64,000 bases of DNA from JBOGWP01 sp050693875 (GCA_050693875.1 JBOGWP010000159.1:1-64000); one strand, 5' to 3'. Counted from the stretch's first letter, positions 1-8,753 are shown. Program-made: numbers and translations. Notes: generated from the letters alone by a model not told the origin.

Positions 1-160
1 CCCCAGGCTCCTTTTCGGGTTGTTCTCGCCCGCTGAGGCAGCCCCAGGAGGTTGGTCGGTGGTTGGGTCACGGTCCAAATGGGCACCCGTTGCGGCCCTC
101 CGACGGCGCCCAATCGTTCCAGCGAGGACCGATCTCCGCTTTACCGCTGCTTTTGAGTAA

Positions 161-1324
161 CTACGCGGGCGACTCGACGAACAGGGCGATGCTCGCGGTG
201 AAGCCGTGGAGGAACGTTCGGCCCCCCACGGGTCCCACCTCCCCGCCGCAGAACATGCCCGCGACCGGAAGGTGGCCGAGCTTCGACCGAACCGTCTGCA
301 CGTCGTGGTCTGGGGTCCCGAAGAGGCGCTGACCACGTCCATTGCAGGTGAACAGCAACGCACCCGCCGCCGTCCCGCGGAGCGAGGCCAGCCGGCGCTC
401 CAGCATCGCGGCGAGGTCCTGGTCGGCGGCCTCCGCGTCCCGGACCTGGAACTGCACGGTCTGGCCGACGTGCACGTAGTCGCCCACCGCGATCGCCCCG
501 CTCTCCGGATCGCCGCCGATGACGTTGCGGATGAGAAAGTCGCCCTGCCCGAGCTCGGCCTTGTACTCGTCGATGGCGAGCCCGACGTGCAGCCCCTGCT
601 GCGCACGGGCCCGGTCCTCGGGCGGCAACGCGGTGAGGACGCTTCGGAGGCGCTCCAGCGGTGGCTTGCCGGCAAGCTCTCGGATGACGTTCTGCTCGCT
701 GGCCGTCACGACGTAGGGAGCGCCGATCGGCCGGCACCCCTGCGCGACGACAGTCTCCACGGCAAGGTCACCCGACAGCACCACGCCGACCGCCCCGGAG
801 TCCCCGACCGAGGTTCCGGAAATCAGGGCATGGCGCCCGGGAGCCATGCCACCGCTCGCCATTCCGCCGATGACCGGAAGCTCCGGCCGTTCGTCGTCGA
901 TCCTCGCCAGCACCTGGACGGGGAAGCTGAACGGATCCCCGAGCAGGATGACCGCCCGCGACTCCTCCCCAAGCAGCGGCATACCGAGCACCGCGGGGCC
1001 GTCGGGCCCATCCTCGACGGTGAGCGAGAACGGCTCGATCCGAACACCCGGGAGCGCGGCGGCCCACACGGACAGCGCCGGGCCCGCCTCCACCTCTCGC
1101 CCGTCGCCGATCACCGCCTGTGTCGTGCATCCGAGGAGAGCGGCATCCCCGATCGACGGGATGATCTCGGCCGCCGCCTCCTCGACCCGGCCAAGGTGGT
1201 GCGGCGAGTGGAAGGCGAAGACGAGGTTGGGCCGCTCTCCGAGCTCGTCGAGCGACCGGTCGACGGCCTCCCGCGCCGCCGCGCGGGTGTCGGGGTCGCT
1301 CGAGAGCGCCGAGGCGATGCGCAT
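161..1324 (-). CDS. FIST N/C-domain sensory protein
   Basis: About 387 residues, matching the full FIST_N plus FIST_C architecture, a sensory module often found near signal-transduction proteins and thought to bind small ligands such as amino acids. Glycine-rich turns typical of the family are visible (PVIGGMASGG near residue 165, LFTCNGRG near 330, GMFCGGEVGPV near 360). No signal peptide, membrane segment or output domain is visible, so it is a stand-alone cytoplasmic sensor. I chose the ATG at 1324; a GTG at 1330 overlapping the fumarase stop (GTGA) is equally possible. It follows fumC directly and is probably co-transcribed. The ligand cannot be predicted. Confidence 0.85.
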   Translation of the reverse strand: MRIASALSSDPDTRAAAREAVDRSLDELGERPNLVFAFHSPHHLGRVEEAAAEIIPSIGDAALLGCTTQAVIGDGREVEAGPALSVWAAALPGVRIEPFSLTVEDGPDGPAVLGMPLLGEESRAVILLGDPFSFPVQVLARIDDERPELPVIGGMASGGMAPGRHALISGTSVGDSGAVGVVLSGDLAVETVVAQGCRPIGAPYVVTASEQNVIRELAGKPPLERLRSVLTALPPEDRARAQQGLHVGLAIDEYKAELGQGDFLIRNVIGGDPESGAIAVGDYVHVGQTVQFQVRDAEAADQDLAAMLERRLASLRGTAAGALLFTCNGRGQRLFGTPDHDVQTVRSKLGHLPVAGMFCGGEVGPVGGRTFLHGFTASIALFVESPA

Positions 1325-1326
1325 GC

Positions 1327-2736
1327 TCACTCGCCCCCCGCGGCCATTCCGCCCTCGGTCATCTTCCGCAGGTCCATCGCCCGGTCGAACGCTTCTTCGT
1401 CGAGCAGGCCTCGTGCCACCACGACCTCCCGAAGGGATCTGCCGGTGGCGTGGGCCTCCTTCGACACCTCGGCCGCAGCGTCGTAGCCGATCAGCGGGAC
1501 CAGCGCGGTCACGGGGACGAACGACTGCTCGAGGAGCGAGCGCGCACGCTCGGCGTCCGCCTCGATGCCCTGCACGCAGCGCTCGGCGAAGAGGCGGCCT
1601 GCCGCGCCGAGCGTCTCGATCGAGAAAAGGAGGTCGTGGGCCATCAGGGGCATCATCGTGTTCAGCTCGAAGGTTCCACCCAGCCCCCCGAGCACAATCG
1701 CGGCATCGTTGCCGATCACCTGGGCGGCAACCTGGATCACCGCTTCCGGGATCACCGGGTTGACCTTGCCCGGCATGATGCTCGACCCGGGCTGCATGGA
1801 CGGGAGCCGTATCTCGGCAAAACCGGTGCGCGGACCGGAGGCAAGCCAGCGCAGGTCGTTCGCGATCTTCGCCATCGAGACCGCGACCGTCCGCAGCGCA
1901 CCCGACGCCTCCACCACGGCATCGCGGGCGCCCTGGGCCTCGAAGTGGTCGGGGGCCTCCGCAAGCTCGAACCCGGTCCGCTCGGCGAGGTGGGCGATCG
2001 CGGTGGCGGAGAACCGTGGGTCCGCGTTGATGCCGGTTCCGACCGCGGTTCCGCCGAGGGCAAGCTCGCGGAGGTGGCGCATCGCCGAGCGGATGCGGGC
2101 AATGCCGTGCTCGACCTGCGAGGCGTACCCGGCGAACTCCTGACCGAGCCGAACGGGTGTTGCGTCCATCAGGTGGGTCCTGCCGGCCTTGACGACATCC
2201 TTGAAGGCCTCCGCTCGCTCCTCGAGCGCGGCGTGCAGCGCGGCCAGACCGGGCAGCAAGGCGTTCCGGATCGCCTCGAGGGCGGCAAGATGGGTCGCGG
2301 TCGGGATGACGTCGTTCGAGGACTGGCACAGGTTCACGTGGTTGTTCGGGTGGACGGGATCCTTCGTCCCGCGCTCGCCCCCAAGCAGCTCGATCGCGCG
2401 GTTGGCGATGACCTCGTTGGCGTTCATGTTCGTCGAGGTCCCCGAGCCGGTCTGGAACACGTCCAGGGGAAAGTGGTCGTCGAGCTTGCCCTCGACCACC
2501 TCCTCGGCCGCTTCCCGGATCGCCTGCGCCCGGCGGGCGTCGAGCAGGCCGAGCTCCTCGTTCGCGACCGCCGACGCCCACTTGACGAGCCCGAGCGCCC
2601 GGATGAAGCGACGGCCGAACCGCCAGGACGAGATCGGAAAGTTGTCGACCGCGCGCTGCGTCTGCGCACCGAAATAGGCAGAGGCGGGCACCCGAACCTC
2701 GCCAAGCGAGTCTCGCTCGGTCCGCAAGTCCTCCAT
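1327..2736 (-). CDS. fumC: Class II fumarate hydratase
   Basis: Fumarase of the TCA cycle, interconverting fumarate and (S)-malate in the cytoplasm. The 469-residue length is that of homotetrameric class II enzymes. The superfamily signature GSSIMPGKVNP lies at about residues 317-327, with TGSGTSTNMNANEV near 97 and HPNNHVNLCQSSND near 130, all fumC hallmarks, so aspartase or argininosuccinate lyase is unlikely. The ATG at 2736 has no Shine-Dalgarno. A TAGTAT -10 element sits 6 nt upstream (2743-2748, minus strand), suggesting a leaderless mRNA. It diverges from the phosphomutase gene at 2785 and is followed by the FIST gene with a 1- to 4-nt junction. Confidence 0.96.
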   Translation of the reverse strand: MEDLRTERDSLGEVRVPASAYFGAQTQRAVDNFPISSWRFGRRFIRALGLVKWASAVANEELGLLDARRAQAIREAAEEVVEGKLDDHFPLDVFQTGSGTSTNMNANEVIANRAIELLGGERGTKDPVHPNNHVNLCQSSNDVIPTATHLAALEAIRNALLPGLAALHAALEERAEAFKDVVKAGRTHLMDATPVRLGQEFAGYASQVEHGIARIRSAMRHLRELALGGTAVGTGINADPRFSATAIAHLAERTGFELAEAPDHFEAQGARDAVVEASGALRTVAVSMAKIANDLRWLASGPRTGFAEIRLPSMQPGSSIMPGKVNPVIPEAVIQVAAQVIGNDAAIVLGGLGGTFELNTMMPLMAHDLLFSIETLGAAGRLFAERCVQGIEADAERARSLLEQSFVPVTALVPLIGYDAAAEVSKEAHATGRSLREVVVARGLLDEEAFDRAMDLRKMTEGGMAAGGE

Positions 2737-2742
2737 GTTGGA

Positions 2743-2748
2743 ATACTA
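2743..2748 (-). promoter_or_regulatory. -10 element of fumC (leaderless)
   Basis: TAGTAT on the minus strand, six bases before the fumC ATG. This fits the TAnnnT -10 hexamer of actinobacterial leaderless genes. A weak -35 (TTCGAG, 2766-2771) lies 17 bases further upstream. Confidence 0.5.
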
Positions 2749-2784
2749 GTGCGCCGATCGCCCCTCTCGAAGACAGGACGCCCG

Positions 2785-3459
2785 ATGCTGCTCCTGCTGG
2801 TTCGCCACGCCGTGACCACCGTCACCGGGATGAGGCTGACCGGATGGCTGCCCGGGTTCCACCTCTCTCCCGCCGGGCGGCGACAGGCCGAGGCGGTTGC
2901 CGAGCGCCTTGCCGCGGTTCCGGTCAAGGCCGTCTACACCAGCCCGCTCGAGCGCTGCACCGAGACCGCGGCGGCGATCGCCGCACGGCATGGGCTGGAG
3001 ACGAAGGTGGTCGAAGGGCTGGGCGAAGTCCGCTATGGAGACTGGCAGGGGCGACCGCTCCGGGCGCTCTACCGGACGAAGGCGTGGAAGGAGCTCATCA
3101 CCCACCCTGCGGACTTCCGGTTCCCGGGCGGCGAGACGATCCGCGAGACGCAGACGCGTGCGGTGACGACGGTTCAGTCGCTGCTCGAGCGCCATGCCCG
3201 GCAGGCAGTGGTGGCGGTCTCGCATGCAGACGTCATCCGCCTCCTCGTCGCGGCGTACCTCGGCCTCGGGCTGGACCTCTATCAGCGCACGTCGATTGCC
3301 CCCGCGTCGCTCACCGCGATCCTTCTCGGCGATCGCATCCCGCACGTCCTTCGCGTGAGCGACGCGGTATCGGTGGAGGACCTGGCCAGGCGGCTCGAGG
3401 TTCCCGACGCGCGCCCGAAGGCAAGCGCCACGCGGGGAAGGAAGAATGGGCAGCCATGA
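2785..3459 (+). CDS. MSMEG_4193-type histidine phosphatase / phosphomutase
   Basis: Histidine phosphatase superfamily member of 224 residues. The catalytic motif is LLVRHAVTT at residues 4-12 (RHA in place of the commoner RHG) and the second catalytic His is in AVSHADVIR near residue 150. The phospho-His mechanism is established for the superfamily, but the substrate is unknown. It is first in a three-gene unit with DUF3090 and an SCO1664-family protein. That trio is characteristic of Actinobacteria and is often near mycothiol-biosynthesis genes, which are not in this window. The ATG at 2785 starts the conserved beta-strand directly. Its TGA overlaps the next ATG (ATGA), so translation is probably coupled. 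Confidence 0.9.
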   Translation: MLLLLVRHAVTTVTGMRLTGWLPGFHLSPAGRRQAEAVAERLAAVPVKAVYTSPLERCTETAAAIAARHGLETKVVEGLGEVRYGDWQGRPLRALYRTKAWKELITHPADFRFPGGETIRETQTRAVTTVQSLLERHARQAVVAVSHADVIRLLVAAYLGLGLDLYQRTSIAPASLTAILLGDRIPHVLRVSDAVSVEDLARRLEVPDARPKASATRGRKNGQP

Positions 3460-3971
3460 GTGAGAGCTTCGAGCTCGATCCCGTCGACCGGATCACCGTC
3501 GGCGCGGTCGGGGCGCGTGGCTCGAGGACCTTCTACCTCCAGGCGCGACAGGGTCTCGAGGTGGTGACGCTCGTGCTCGAGAAGGAGCACGTGATCGCAC
3601 TCGGCCGGACCGGCGAGGAGCTGCTCACCCGCATCGGCCTCCCCGAACCGCCTCTGGAGTTGAGCGCGGAGGGTATGGGGCTCCAGGAGCCGCTCGACCC
3701 CGCCTTTCGGGTGGGTTCCATGGCGATGGGCTTCGTCGAGGAGCGCGATCTCGTGCTTCTCGAGTGCCACGAGCTCGGCGACGAGGAGGCCGACCGGGCC
3801 ACGGCGCGCTTCTGGCTGACGAAGGGGCAGCTCGGAGCGCTCGGAGAGCATGGATTGTCGGTGGCGGCCCAGGGACGCCCGCAATGCCAGCTCTGCGGGC
3901 TGCCGTTGGATCCCGAGGGACACGACTGCATGGCGCGCAACGGGCATCCCCGGCATGGGGAGGCCGGCTGA
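3456..3971 (+). CDS. DUF3090 family protein
   Basis: A 171-residue protein of the DUF3090 family, an actinobacterial family of unknown function. The family's C-terminal Cys/His cluster is visible (CQLCGLPLDPEGHDCMARNG, about residues 144-163) and looks like a small metal site. An acidic middle (EERDLVLLECHELGDEEADR) precedes it. Start ATG 3456 overlaps the phosphomutase stop by 4 nt. The stop at 3969-3971 overlaps the likely CTG start of the next gene. Conserved linkage with the phosphomutase and SCO1664 genes implies a shared pathway. No enzymatic role is known to me. Confidence 0.9.
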   Translation: MSESFELDPVDRITVGAVGARGSRTFYLQARQGLEVVTLVLEKEHVIALGRTGEELLTRIGLPEPPLELSAEGMGLQEPLDPAFRVGSMAMGFVEERDLVLLECHELGDEEADRATARFWLTKGQLGALGEHGLSVAAQGRPQCQLCGLPLDPEGHDCMARNGHPRHGEAG

Positions 3972-4684
3972 CGAATCCTGAGGCGTCGGTTGCCGAGGCG
4001 CTTGCGACGCAGGCGCTGGAGATTGTGGGCATCCTTCCGGCAGCATCGAACCTCACGCTCCTCGCCCGGCTCGACGCTCCGGGCGCGGTTGCCACCTTCG
4101 TTGTCTACAAGCCCATGCGGGGCGAGGCGCCGCTGTGGGACTTCCCGCCCGGGACCCTGTGCCGCCGCGAGGTGGCGGCCTACCTCGTGAGCGAGGCGGG
4201 GGGCTGGGGATTCGTCCCGCCGACGATCCTGCGCGACGGTCCGCTCGGCCTCGGCGCGGTGCAACGCTTCATCGAGCACGATCCCGAGGGCACCGCGTTC
4301 GACTTGCTCGGCGACCGTCCCGACGACCTGCGACGGATTTGCCTCTTCGACCTGGCCGTGAACAACGCCGATCGCAAGGCGGGGCATGTCTTCCTCGATT
4401 CCGAAGGAAGAATCTGGACCGTCGATCACGGGATCTGCTTTCACGCCCAGCCAAAGCTGCGGACGGTCCTATGGGACTTCGTCGGCGAGCCGATCTCCGA
4501 TGCTGCGAGAGCACCGCTGATCCGGCTGGGTGAGGCCCTGCGCGGTGAGCTCGCCGGCCGGCTGGAGGGGCTCCTCGCCCCCGAGGAGATCGCGGCACTC
4601 GAGCGCCGGACGGCACTGCTCGCCGCCGCCGACGTGTTTCCGCCTCCCGGCCCGGGCCGTCCCTACCCCTGGCCCCCGGTCTGA
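3968..4684 (+). CDS. SCO1664 family protein (PI3/4-kinase-like fold)
   Basis: Recognised by the block DHGICFHAQPKLRTVLWDF around residues 155-173 and NNADRKAGHVF before it, typical of the SCO1664 family, whose fold resembles phosphatidylinositol 3/4-kinases (N..DRK and DHG as catalytic/metal-like motifs). Function is unknown. The start is uncertain. The only ATG nearby in frame (3884) would overlap DUF3090 by 88 nt. A CTG at 3968 overlaps the DUF3090 TGA by 4 nt and has GGGGAGG 4-5 nt upstream, mirroring the ATGA coupling of the preceding pair, so I prefer it. Third gene of the unit. Confidence 0.85.
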   Translation: MTNPEASVAEALATQALEIVGILPAASNLTLLARLDAPGAVATFVVYKPMRGEAPLWDFPPGTLCRREVAAYLVSEAGGWGFVPPTILRDGPLGLGAVQRFIEHDPEGTAFDLLGDRPDDLRRICLFDLAVNNADRKAGHVFLDSEGRIWTVDHGICFHAQPKLRTVLWDFVGEPISDAARAPLIRLGEALRGELAGRLEGLLAPEEIAALERRTALLAAADVFPPPGPGRPYPWPPV

Positions 4685-4811
4685 CCTCAAGGCCTCCGCT
4701 CGGCGAGAGACGGGGATCCTGGAGGAGGAGCCCCCCACGTCCTCTGGCCGCACCAACACGGCAGACCAGGTCGCGAACCAGGGAGACACTCCGGGGAACT
4801 CGGGGTGCGCT

Positions 4812-5093
4812 CTAGGGGATGACCACCTCGCGGACCGCGATCGCCGCGGTCCTCGTCGCCACGCAGGGCGGCAGGAGTGCGAGCGCCGCCTCGGGGTCGG
4901 TCGCCTCGACCGTCCACCACACCTCGTGGCCGCCGGTCGCGCACGAGGCGAAGGTCACGCGGCGCCGAAGGGGGCTGGAGAACCCCTTCCATGCCGCGAA
5001 GGCCACCGGGCATTCCTCGGGAGCGTGGCGGTGGCAGAGCAGATAGCTGCTGATCACGCGTTCGAGCATGAAGCCGGCAACCCGGTCCGGCAT
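4812..5093 (-). CDS. Small uncharacterized protein with CxHRHxPEEC motif
   Basis: A 93-residue protein I cannot name. It has coding character (acidic/hydrophobic alternation, clear Shine-Dalgarno-like GGGGGG before the ATG at 5093) and a striking cluster LLCHRHAPEECPVAF near residues 18-32 that could bind metal, then a region (GGHEVWWTVEATDPEAAL) like a ferredoxin-fold alpha-beta unit. Similar small actinobacterial hypotheticals seem familiar, but no function is known to me. An internal ATG at 5069 is an alternative start. It is convergent with the SCO1664-family gene, 127 nt away, and has no partner. Confidence 0.65.
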   Translation of the reverse strand: MPDRVAGFMLERVISSYLLCHRHAPEECPVAFAAWKGFSSPLRRRVTFASCATGGHEVWWTVEATDPEAALALLPPCVATRTAAIAVREVVIP

Positions 5094-5203
5094 CCGGAAA
5101 CCCCCCAGTTGGCCCCGCCGGGCCCCGCTGAGCTTCGCGCTCAGATGTGGCAAACCTCTTGTGGCCAGAGTCCCATGGGTTAGCCTCCTTGGCTGTCGGG
5201 GGC

Positions 5204-5430
5204 GGGTTATTGGTGGGACGTGGCGCGGAGCTGTGCCTGATCGGCGACCTCCTCCTGCACCTCCCGGGTCAGCCGAGCAGATCCTGCAGGTGGTTGGGGA
5301 GCCGGGCATCGGCAAGAGCCGTCTGCTCGCAGAGCTGAGCTCGAGGGCCGAGGAACAGGATCTCCTCGTGCTCGCCGGCGAGCCGCCGAGTTCGAGCGGG
5401 AGATCCCATTCGGGGGCTCGGGGGCTCACG
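5204..5430 (+). pseudogene. Remnant of a LuxR/cyclase-type AAA regulator (N-terminal ATPase)
   Basis: Three successive frames spell the beginning of a large AAA-type transcriptional regulator or adenylate cyclase ATPase: VGRGAELCLIGDLL (from 5204), then after a frame change the Walker A VVGEPGIGKSRLLAEL (about 5290-5340), then after another change AAEFEREIPFGGS (about 5392-5430). In intact relatives these follow each other with roughly this spacing. The remainder, normally several hundred residues, is absent. It is therefore a decayed fragment. The sequence stops abruptly near 5430, where an oppositely oriented fragment begins. Confidence 0.7.
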
Positions 5431-5523
5431 CCCAGAATGGGGTGTCTCGACGAGGCTGACCCGGCAATCGGGGCAGCGCTCAATCCCGTCAACGTACTCT
5501 GACGTGCAGGTGGGGCAGATCAT
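5269..5523 (-). pseudogene. Truncated zinc-ribbon protein (N-terminal fragment)
   Basis: The ATG at 5523 begins a convincing zinc ribbon, MICPTCTSEYVDGIERCPDC, in which CxxC...CxxC would bind Zn. This is the usual N-terminus of small DUF2007-associated membrane or signalling proteins. A GGGAAGAG Shine-Dalgarno precedes it. After about 30 residues the reading frame runs antisense through the AAA-regulator remnant and loses all family character, so only the first part is genuine. The open frame persists to 5269 and an 84-residue product could be made, but I consider it a truncated gene. Confidence 0.6.
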
Positions 5524-5621
5524 GTCCGCTCTTCCCGTTATGGCTCCTGAGGGCGGGATGGCCGGTCGCCCTACGGGGAGGAGGCGTCCCGAACCGCTGG
5601 CCCTCTGCCACAATCGAACCG

Positions 5622-7550
5622 ATGGGGGACATCGTCTGGCGTGCCTCGCCCGACTACGTCGAGGGATCGAACGTCAAGCGCCTGATGGACCGGCACGGGA
5701 TCCGTGGCTACCAGGAGCTGGTGCGGCAGTCGATCGCCGACATCGAGTGGTACTGGAAGGCTGCCGAGCAGGACCTCGGCCTCCGATGGCTCCGCCCCTA
5801 CGGCAAGGTGCTCGACGTGCACCAGGGGATGGAGTGGGCCGCGTGGTTCCTCGGAGGGCGTATCAACATCGCCGACAACTGCGTCACCCGGCATGCGGAG
5901 GGTGCCCGTGCGGCGAAGACGGCGCTCGTTTGGGAGAGCGAGGAGGGCGAGGTCCGCTCGCTCACCTACGCCGGGCTCGCCGACGAGGTGGCACGGGTGT
6001 CCGCGGGCCTGGTCGGGCTTGGGATCGGCAAGGGCGACGCCGTCGGCGTCTACCTGCCGATGACGCTCGAGGCGGTGGTGGCGATGCTCGCGCTCGCCAA
6101 GATCGGCGCCATCTACCTCCCGATCTTCTCCGGATTCGCGGCGGCGGCGGTGGCGGCGCGCCTGGGCGATCCCCGCGCGAAGGTCCTGATCACCGCCGAC
6201 GGGTTTCGGCGCAGGGGCCGGGAGGTGCGCATGAAGGACGCTGCGGACGAAGCCGCAACCGCCGCCGGCGTCGAGCACACCGTGGTCCTGCGCCACATCG
6301 GTGGCGACGTCGTGTGGCACCCGGCTCGGGACGTCTGGTGGCACGACCTCATCGCATCGCAACCGCTGCTCACCACCGAGCCCACCGAGGCCGAGGACGT
6401 CTGGATGATCGCCTACACATCGGGCACGACCGGACGTCCGAAGGGGGCGGTCCACGTTCACGGCGGCTTTCTGGTGAAGATCGCCTCGGAGGTCGCCTAC
6501 CAGACCGATCTGCAGGACGACGACGTCCTCTACTGGGTGACCGACATGGGGTGGATCATGGGGCAATGGGAGACGGTCGGAGGCCTCGCCCTCGGCGGGA
6601 CGGTGCTCCTGTACGAGGGAGCGCCCGACCATCCCGATCCCGGCCGCATCTGGGCGCTCTGCGAGCGGCACGGCGTCTCGATTCTCGGAGTCTCCCCGAC
6701 GCTGGTGCGAGCGCTGATCCCCCACGGAGTCGAGACGGTTCGCCGCCACGACCTTTCGCGCCTGCGCATACTGGCATCCACCGGCGAGCCCTGGAATCCC
6801 GAGCCGTACCGCTGGCTCTTCGAGAATGCCGGCGGGAGCCGTTGCCCCGTCATCAACCTGTCCGGCGGGACCGAGGTTGGAGCCTGCTTTCTCTCGCCCT
6901 ACCCGATCTGCGACCTGAAGGTCGGGACGCTGTGCGGCCCCTCCCTCGGCATGGACGTCGACGTGGTGGACGCTGACGGGAACCCGGTCCGCGGGGGCGT
7001 CGGCGAGCTGGTCTGCCGGAAGCCGTGGCCGGCGATGACCCGGGGGATCTGGGGCGACCCGGACCGGTATCTCGCGAGCTACTGGTCGCGCTTTCCCGGG
7101 ATGTGGTGCCACGGCGACTGGGCATCGATCGATGAGGACGGGTTCTGGTTCCTCCACGGCCGCAGCGACGACACTTTGAACGTCGCCGGCAAGCGGATCG
7201 GGCCGGCCGAGATCGAGTCGGTGCTGGTCTCGCATCCCTCGGTGGTCGAGGCCGCTGCGGTCGGGATCCCGCACGAGGTGAAGGGCGAGGTGGTGTGGTG
7301 CTTCTGCGTCCCCGCTCCGAGCGCCCCCACCGGCGAGTTGGAGGACGAGCTCAAGGCCCTCGTCGACCTCGAGATCGGCAGGGCCTTCCGTCCCCAGCGG
7401 GTGGTCTTCGTCGCCCAGCTTCCCCGCACGCGCTCGGCCAAGATCCTGCGGCGGGCGATCCGGGCGAGGGTGGTGGGCGCGGATCCCGGCGACCTCTCCT
7501 CGCTTGAGAACCCCGAGGCGCTCGACGCCATCGCGAACGCACTGGTGTGA
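5622..7550 (+). CDS. Acetyl-CoA-synthetase-like AMP-forming acyl-CoA ligase
   Basis: ANL-superfamily ligase of 642 residues, activating a carboxylate with ATP to an acyl-AMP and then the CoA thioester. It has an ACS-type N-terminus, the P-loop-like YTSGTTGRPKGAV near residue 266, the adenylate-binding NLSGGTEVGACF near 415, the hinge HGDWASIDEDGFWFLHGRSDD near 497 and the catalytic lysine in RTRSAKILRR near 608. Compared with strict acetyl-CoA synthetases the acyl pocket differs (VTDMGWIMGQWE), so the substrate may be a short- or branched-chain acid. ATG 5622 has no strong Shine-Dalgarno. The stop overlaps the next GTG start. Confidence 0.87.
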   Translation: MGDIVWRASPDYVEGSNVKRLMDRHGIRGYQELVRQSIADIEWYWKAAEQDLGLRWLRPYGKVLDVHQGMEWAAWFLGGRINIADNCVTRHAEGARAAKTALVWESEEGEVRSLTYAGLADEVARVSAGLVGLGIGKGDAVGVYLPMTLEAVVAMLALAKIGAIYLPIFSGFAAAAVAARLGDPRAKVLITADGFRRRGREVRMKDAADEAATAAGVEHTVVLRHIGGDVVWHPARDVWWHDLIASQPLLTTEPTEAEDVWMIAYTSGTTGRPKGAVHVHGGFLVKIASEVAYQTDLQDDDVLYWVTDMGWIMGQWETVGGLALGGTVLLYEGAPDHPDPGRIWALCERHGVSILGVSPTLVRALIPHGVETVRRHDLSRLRILASTGEPWNPEPYRWLFENAGGSRCPVINLSGGTEVGACFLSPYPICDLKVGTLCGPSLGMDVDVVDADGNPVRGGVGELVCRKPWPAMTRGIWGDPDRYLASYWSRFPGMWCHGDWASIDEDGFWFLHGRSDDTLNVAGKRIGPAEIESVLVSHPSVVEAAAVGIPHEVKGEVVWCFCVPAPSAPTGELEDELKALVDLEIGRAFRPQRVVFVAQLPRTRSAKILRRAIRARVVGADPGDLSSLENPEALDAIANALV

Positions 7551-8002
7551 CCCGGAGGTTCTTCGATCAGGTCGACGACGAGCTGCGTGGGCTGCTCGGG
7601 CCGGAACTTCGAGGGTACTCGTCCCACCGCGACGGCCGGCTGATCAAGCTGTGGTACGCGGAGCCGGCCGTCCACTTCGAGGCCCAAAGGATCGGAGCGC
7701 GCTGGGTGCCGGGAGCCGGGCCGGTCATCGAGGTGGGGCTGCACCTCGAGGGACCGTCGACCGAGGCCAACGACGAGGTCCTTGCCGTCCTCCGGCGTGC
7801 CCGCGGCTGGAGGTCCCGCCTCCGGCACGCCCAGGTCGGGCCTGCATTCGGCCCCCAGTCGTCGCGCTGGCGCCGAGTCTCGGAGGTGCTCGATCTCCCC
7901 GACGCGGATGACGCCGACCTGGCAAGCGAGGTGGCCGCGCGGCTCGCGGTGTACGTGCGGACTCTCAAGCCGCTGCTGGAGGCCGGAGCTACGAAACCGT
8001 GA
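7547..8002 (+). CDS. Uncharacterized cytoplasmic protein coupled to the ligase gene
   Basis: A 151-residue soluble protein starting at GTG 7547, which overlaps the ligase stop in a GTGA junction, so the two are probably translationally coupled. It has no signal peptide or membrane segment. It alternates charged helices (FFDQVDDELRGLLG) and short strands, with many Arg residues (RRARGWRSRLRHAQ). I do not recognise a family. Its 3' end overlaps the convergent lipoprotein gene by 14 nt. Coding status rests on the coupled start and protein-like composition. Confidence 0.65.
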   Translation: MTRRFFDQVDDELRGLLGPELRGYSSHRDGRLIKLWYAEPAVHFEAQRIGARWVPGAGPVIEVGLHLEGPSTEANDEVLAVLRRARGWRSRLRHAQVGPAFGPQSSRWRRVSEVLDLPDADDADLASEVAARLAVYVRTLKPLLEAGATKP

Positions 8003-8753
8003 AGGTGACTCGGTCGGCGACCGCAGGGTCGAACGGCGTGTGGTCGGCGTATCCCAGCACCACCCACACAGTGTGCGATCCGGGGGACAGCTTCGGGAGG
8101 AGGACGTGTTCGTCGGCGGTGTGAACGACATCGGGGTCGCCGGATGGGATCGGCTGCCCGGCCGCCGGAGGTTCTCGGTCTACCAGGACGTGGAGGTGCC
8201 CGTGGGTCCCGGCCTTGAACGAGTGGTCGCTCGCCGCGGGCGCGAGCGTGACCCCCTCGACGGCAACGTCAAGCGCCGCAGCCGCACTGCCCGCGACCGT
8301 GCCTCTGACCGAGGGGCCTTCGACGTTCACGCCCACCTCGGCCGGGGTGGTCGGGAGGCGATAGTGCTGGCCGTCGCCCAGGACCGCCACGAGGCGGTGC
8401 TCGCCCCGTGCGAGCCCGTAGACCGATACCGACGACTCGGCGGAGTGGATGATTCCCGGCCCGGTCTCGATCTTGGATCCCACCGGAGGTGGGTCCGCGT
8501 CGACGAAGACGTGGAAGTGGCCGGTCCGGCTCGAGCGCTGTCCCTGCGCGGGGAGGATCAAGATCCCCGACGCCCCGAGCTCGAGCCGCACGACGTTTCC
8601 CTTGATCGACGCGCCCTGCGCCGGTGACGTGATCGCCACCGACTGCTGGGGTGCCCGCCTGCTCGGCTCCTCGCCGCCCGCGCACGCCATGGCGGTTACG
8701 AGGATCGCCGCGGTGAGAAGCGCTCGGGTGAGGGCTCGCATCGGCACGGGCAC
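7989..8753 (-). CDS. Putative lipoprotein with two DUF4399 domains
   Basis: 254 residues. The N-terminus has a basic start, a hydrophobic core and TAMAC|AGG, a plausible though imperfect lipobox (Cys near residue 24). Two tandem copies of a beta-rich DUF4399-like unit follow, each with the hallmark H-hv-hvD: TGHFHVFVDADPP near residue 75 and HGHLHVLVDREPP near 185, each ending in a strand like GEHRLVAVLGD or GSHTVWVVLGY. Function is unknown; the family is extracytoplasmic. The GTG at 8753 is preceded by TAGACT 6 nt upstream (8760-8765), suggesting leaderless expression. Confidence 0.82.
   Translation of the reverse strand: MPVPMRALTRALLTAAILVTAMACAGGEEPSRRAPQQSVAITSPAQGASIKGNVVRLELGASGILILPAQGQRSSRTGHFHVFVDADPPPVGSKIETGPGIIHSAESSVSVYGLARGEHRLVAVLGDGQHYRLPTTPAEVGVNVEGPSVRGTVAGSAAAALDVAVEGVTLAPAASDHSFKAGTHGHLHVLVDREPPAAGQPIPSGDPDVVHTADEHVLLPKLSPGSHTVWVVLGYADHTPFDPAVADRVTFTVS

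Noticed and set aside
1..160. A coding end at the left edge
   Set aside because: Only an 11-codon frame (to a TGA at 34-36) reaches the edge; nothing can be supported.
1450..2784. An N-terminal extension of the phosphomutase in the same long plus frame
   Set aside because: It is antisense to fumC; the family N-terminus (LLVRHA) begins right after ATG 2785.
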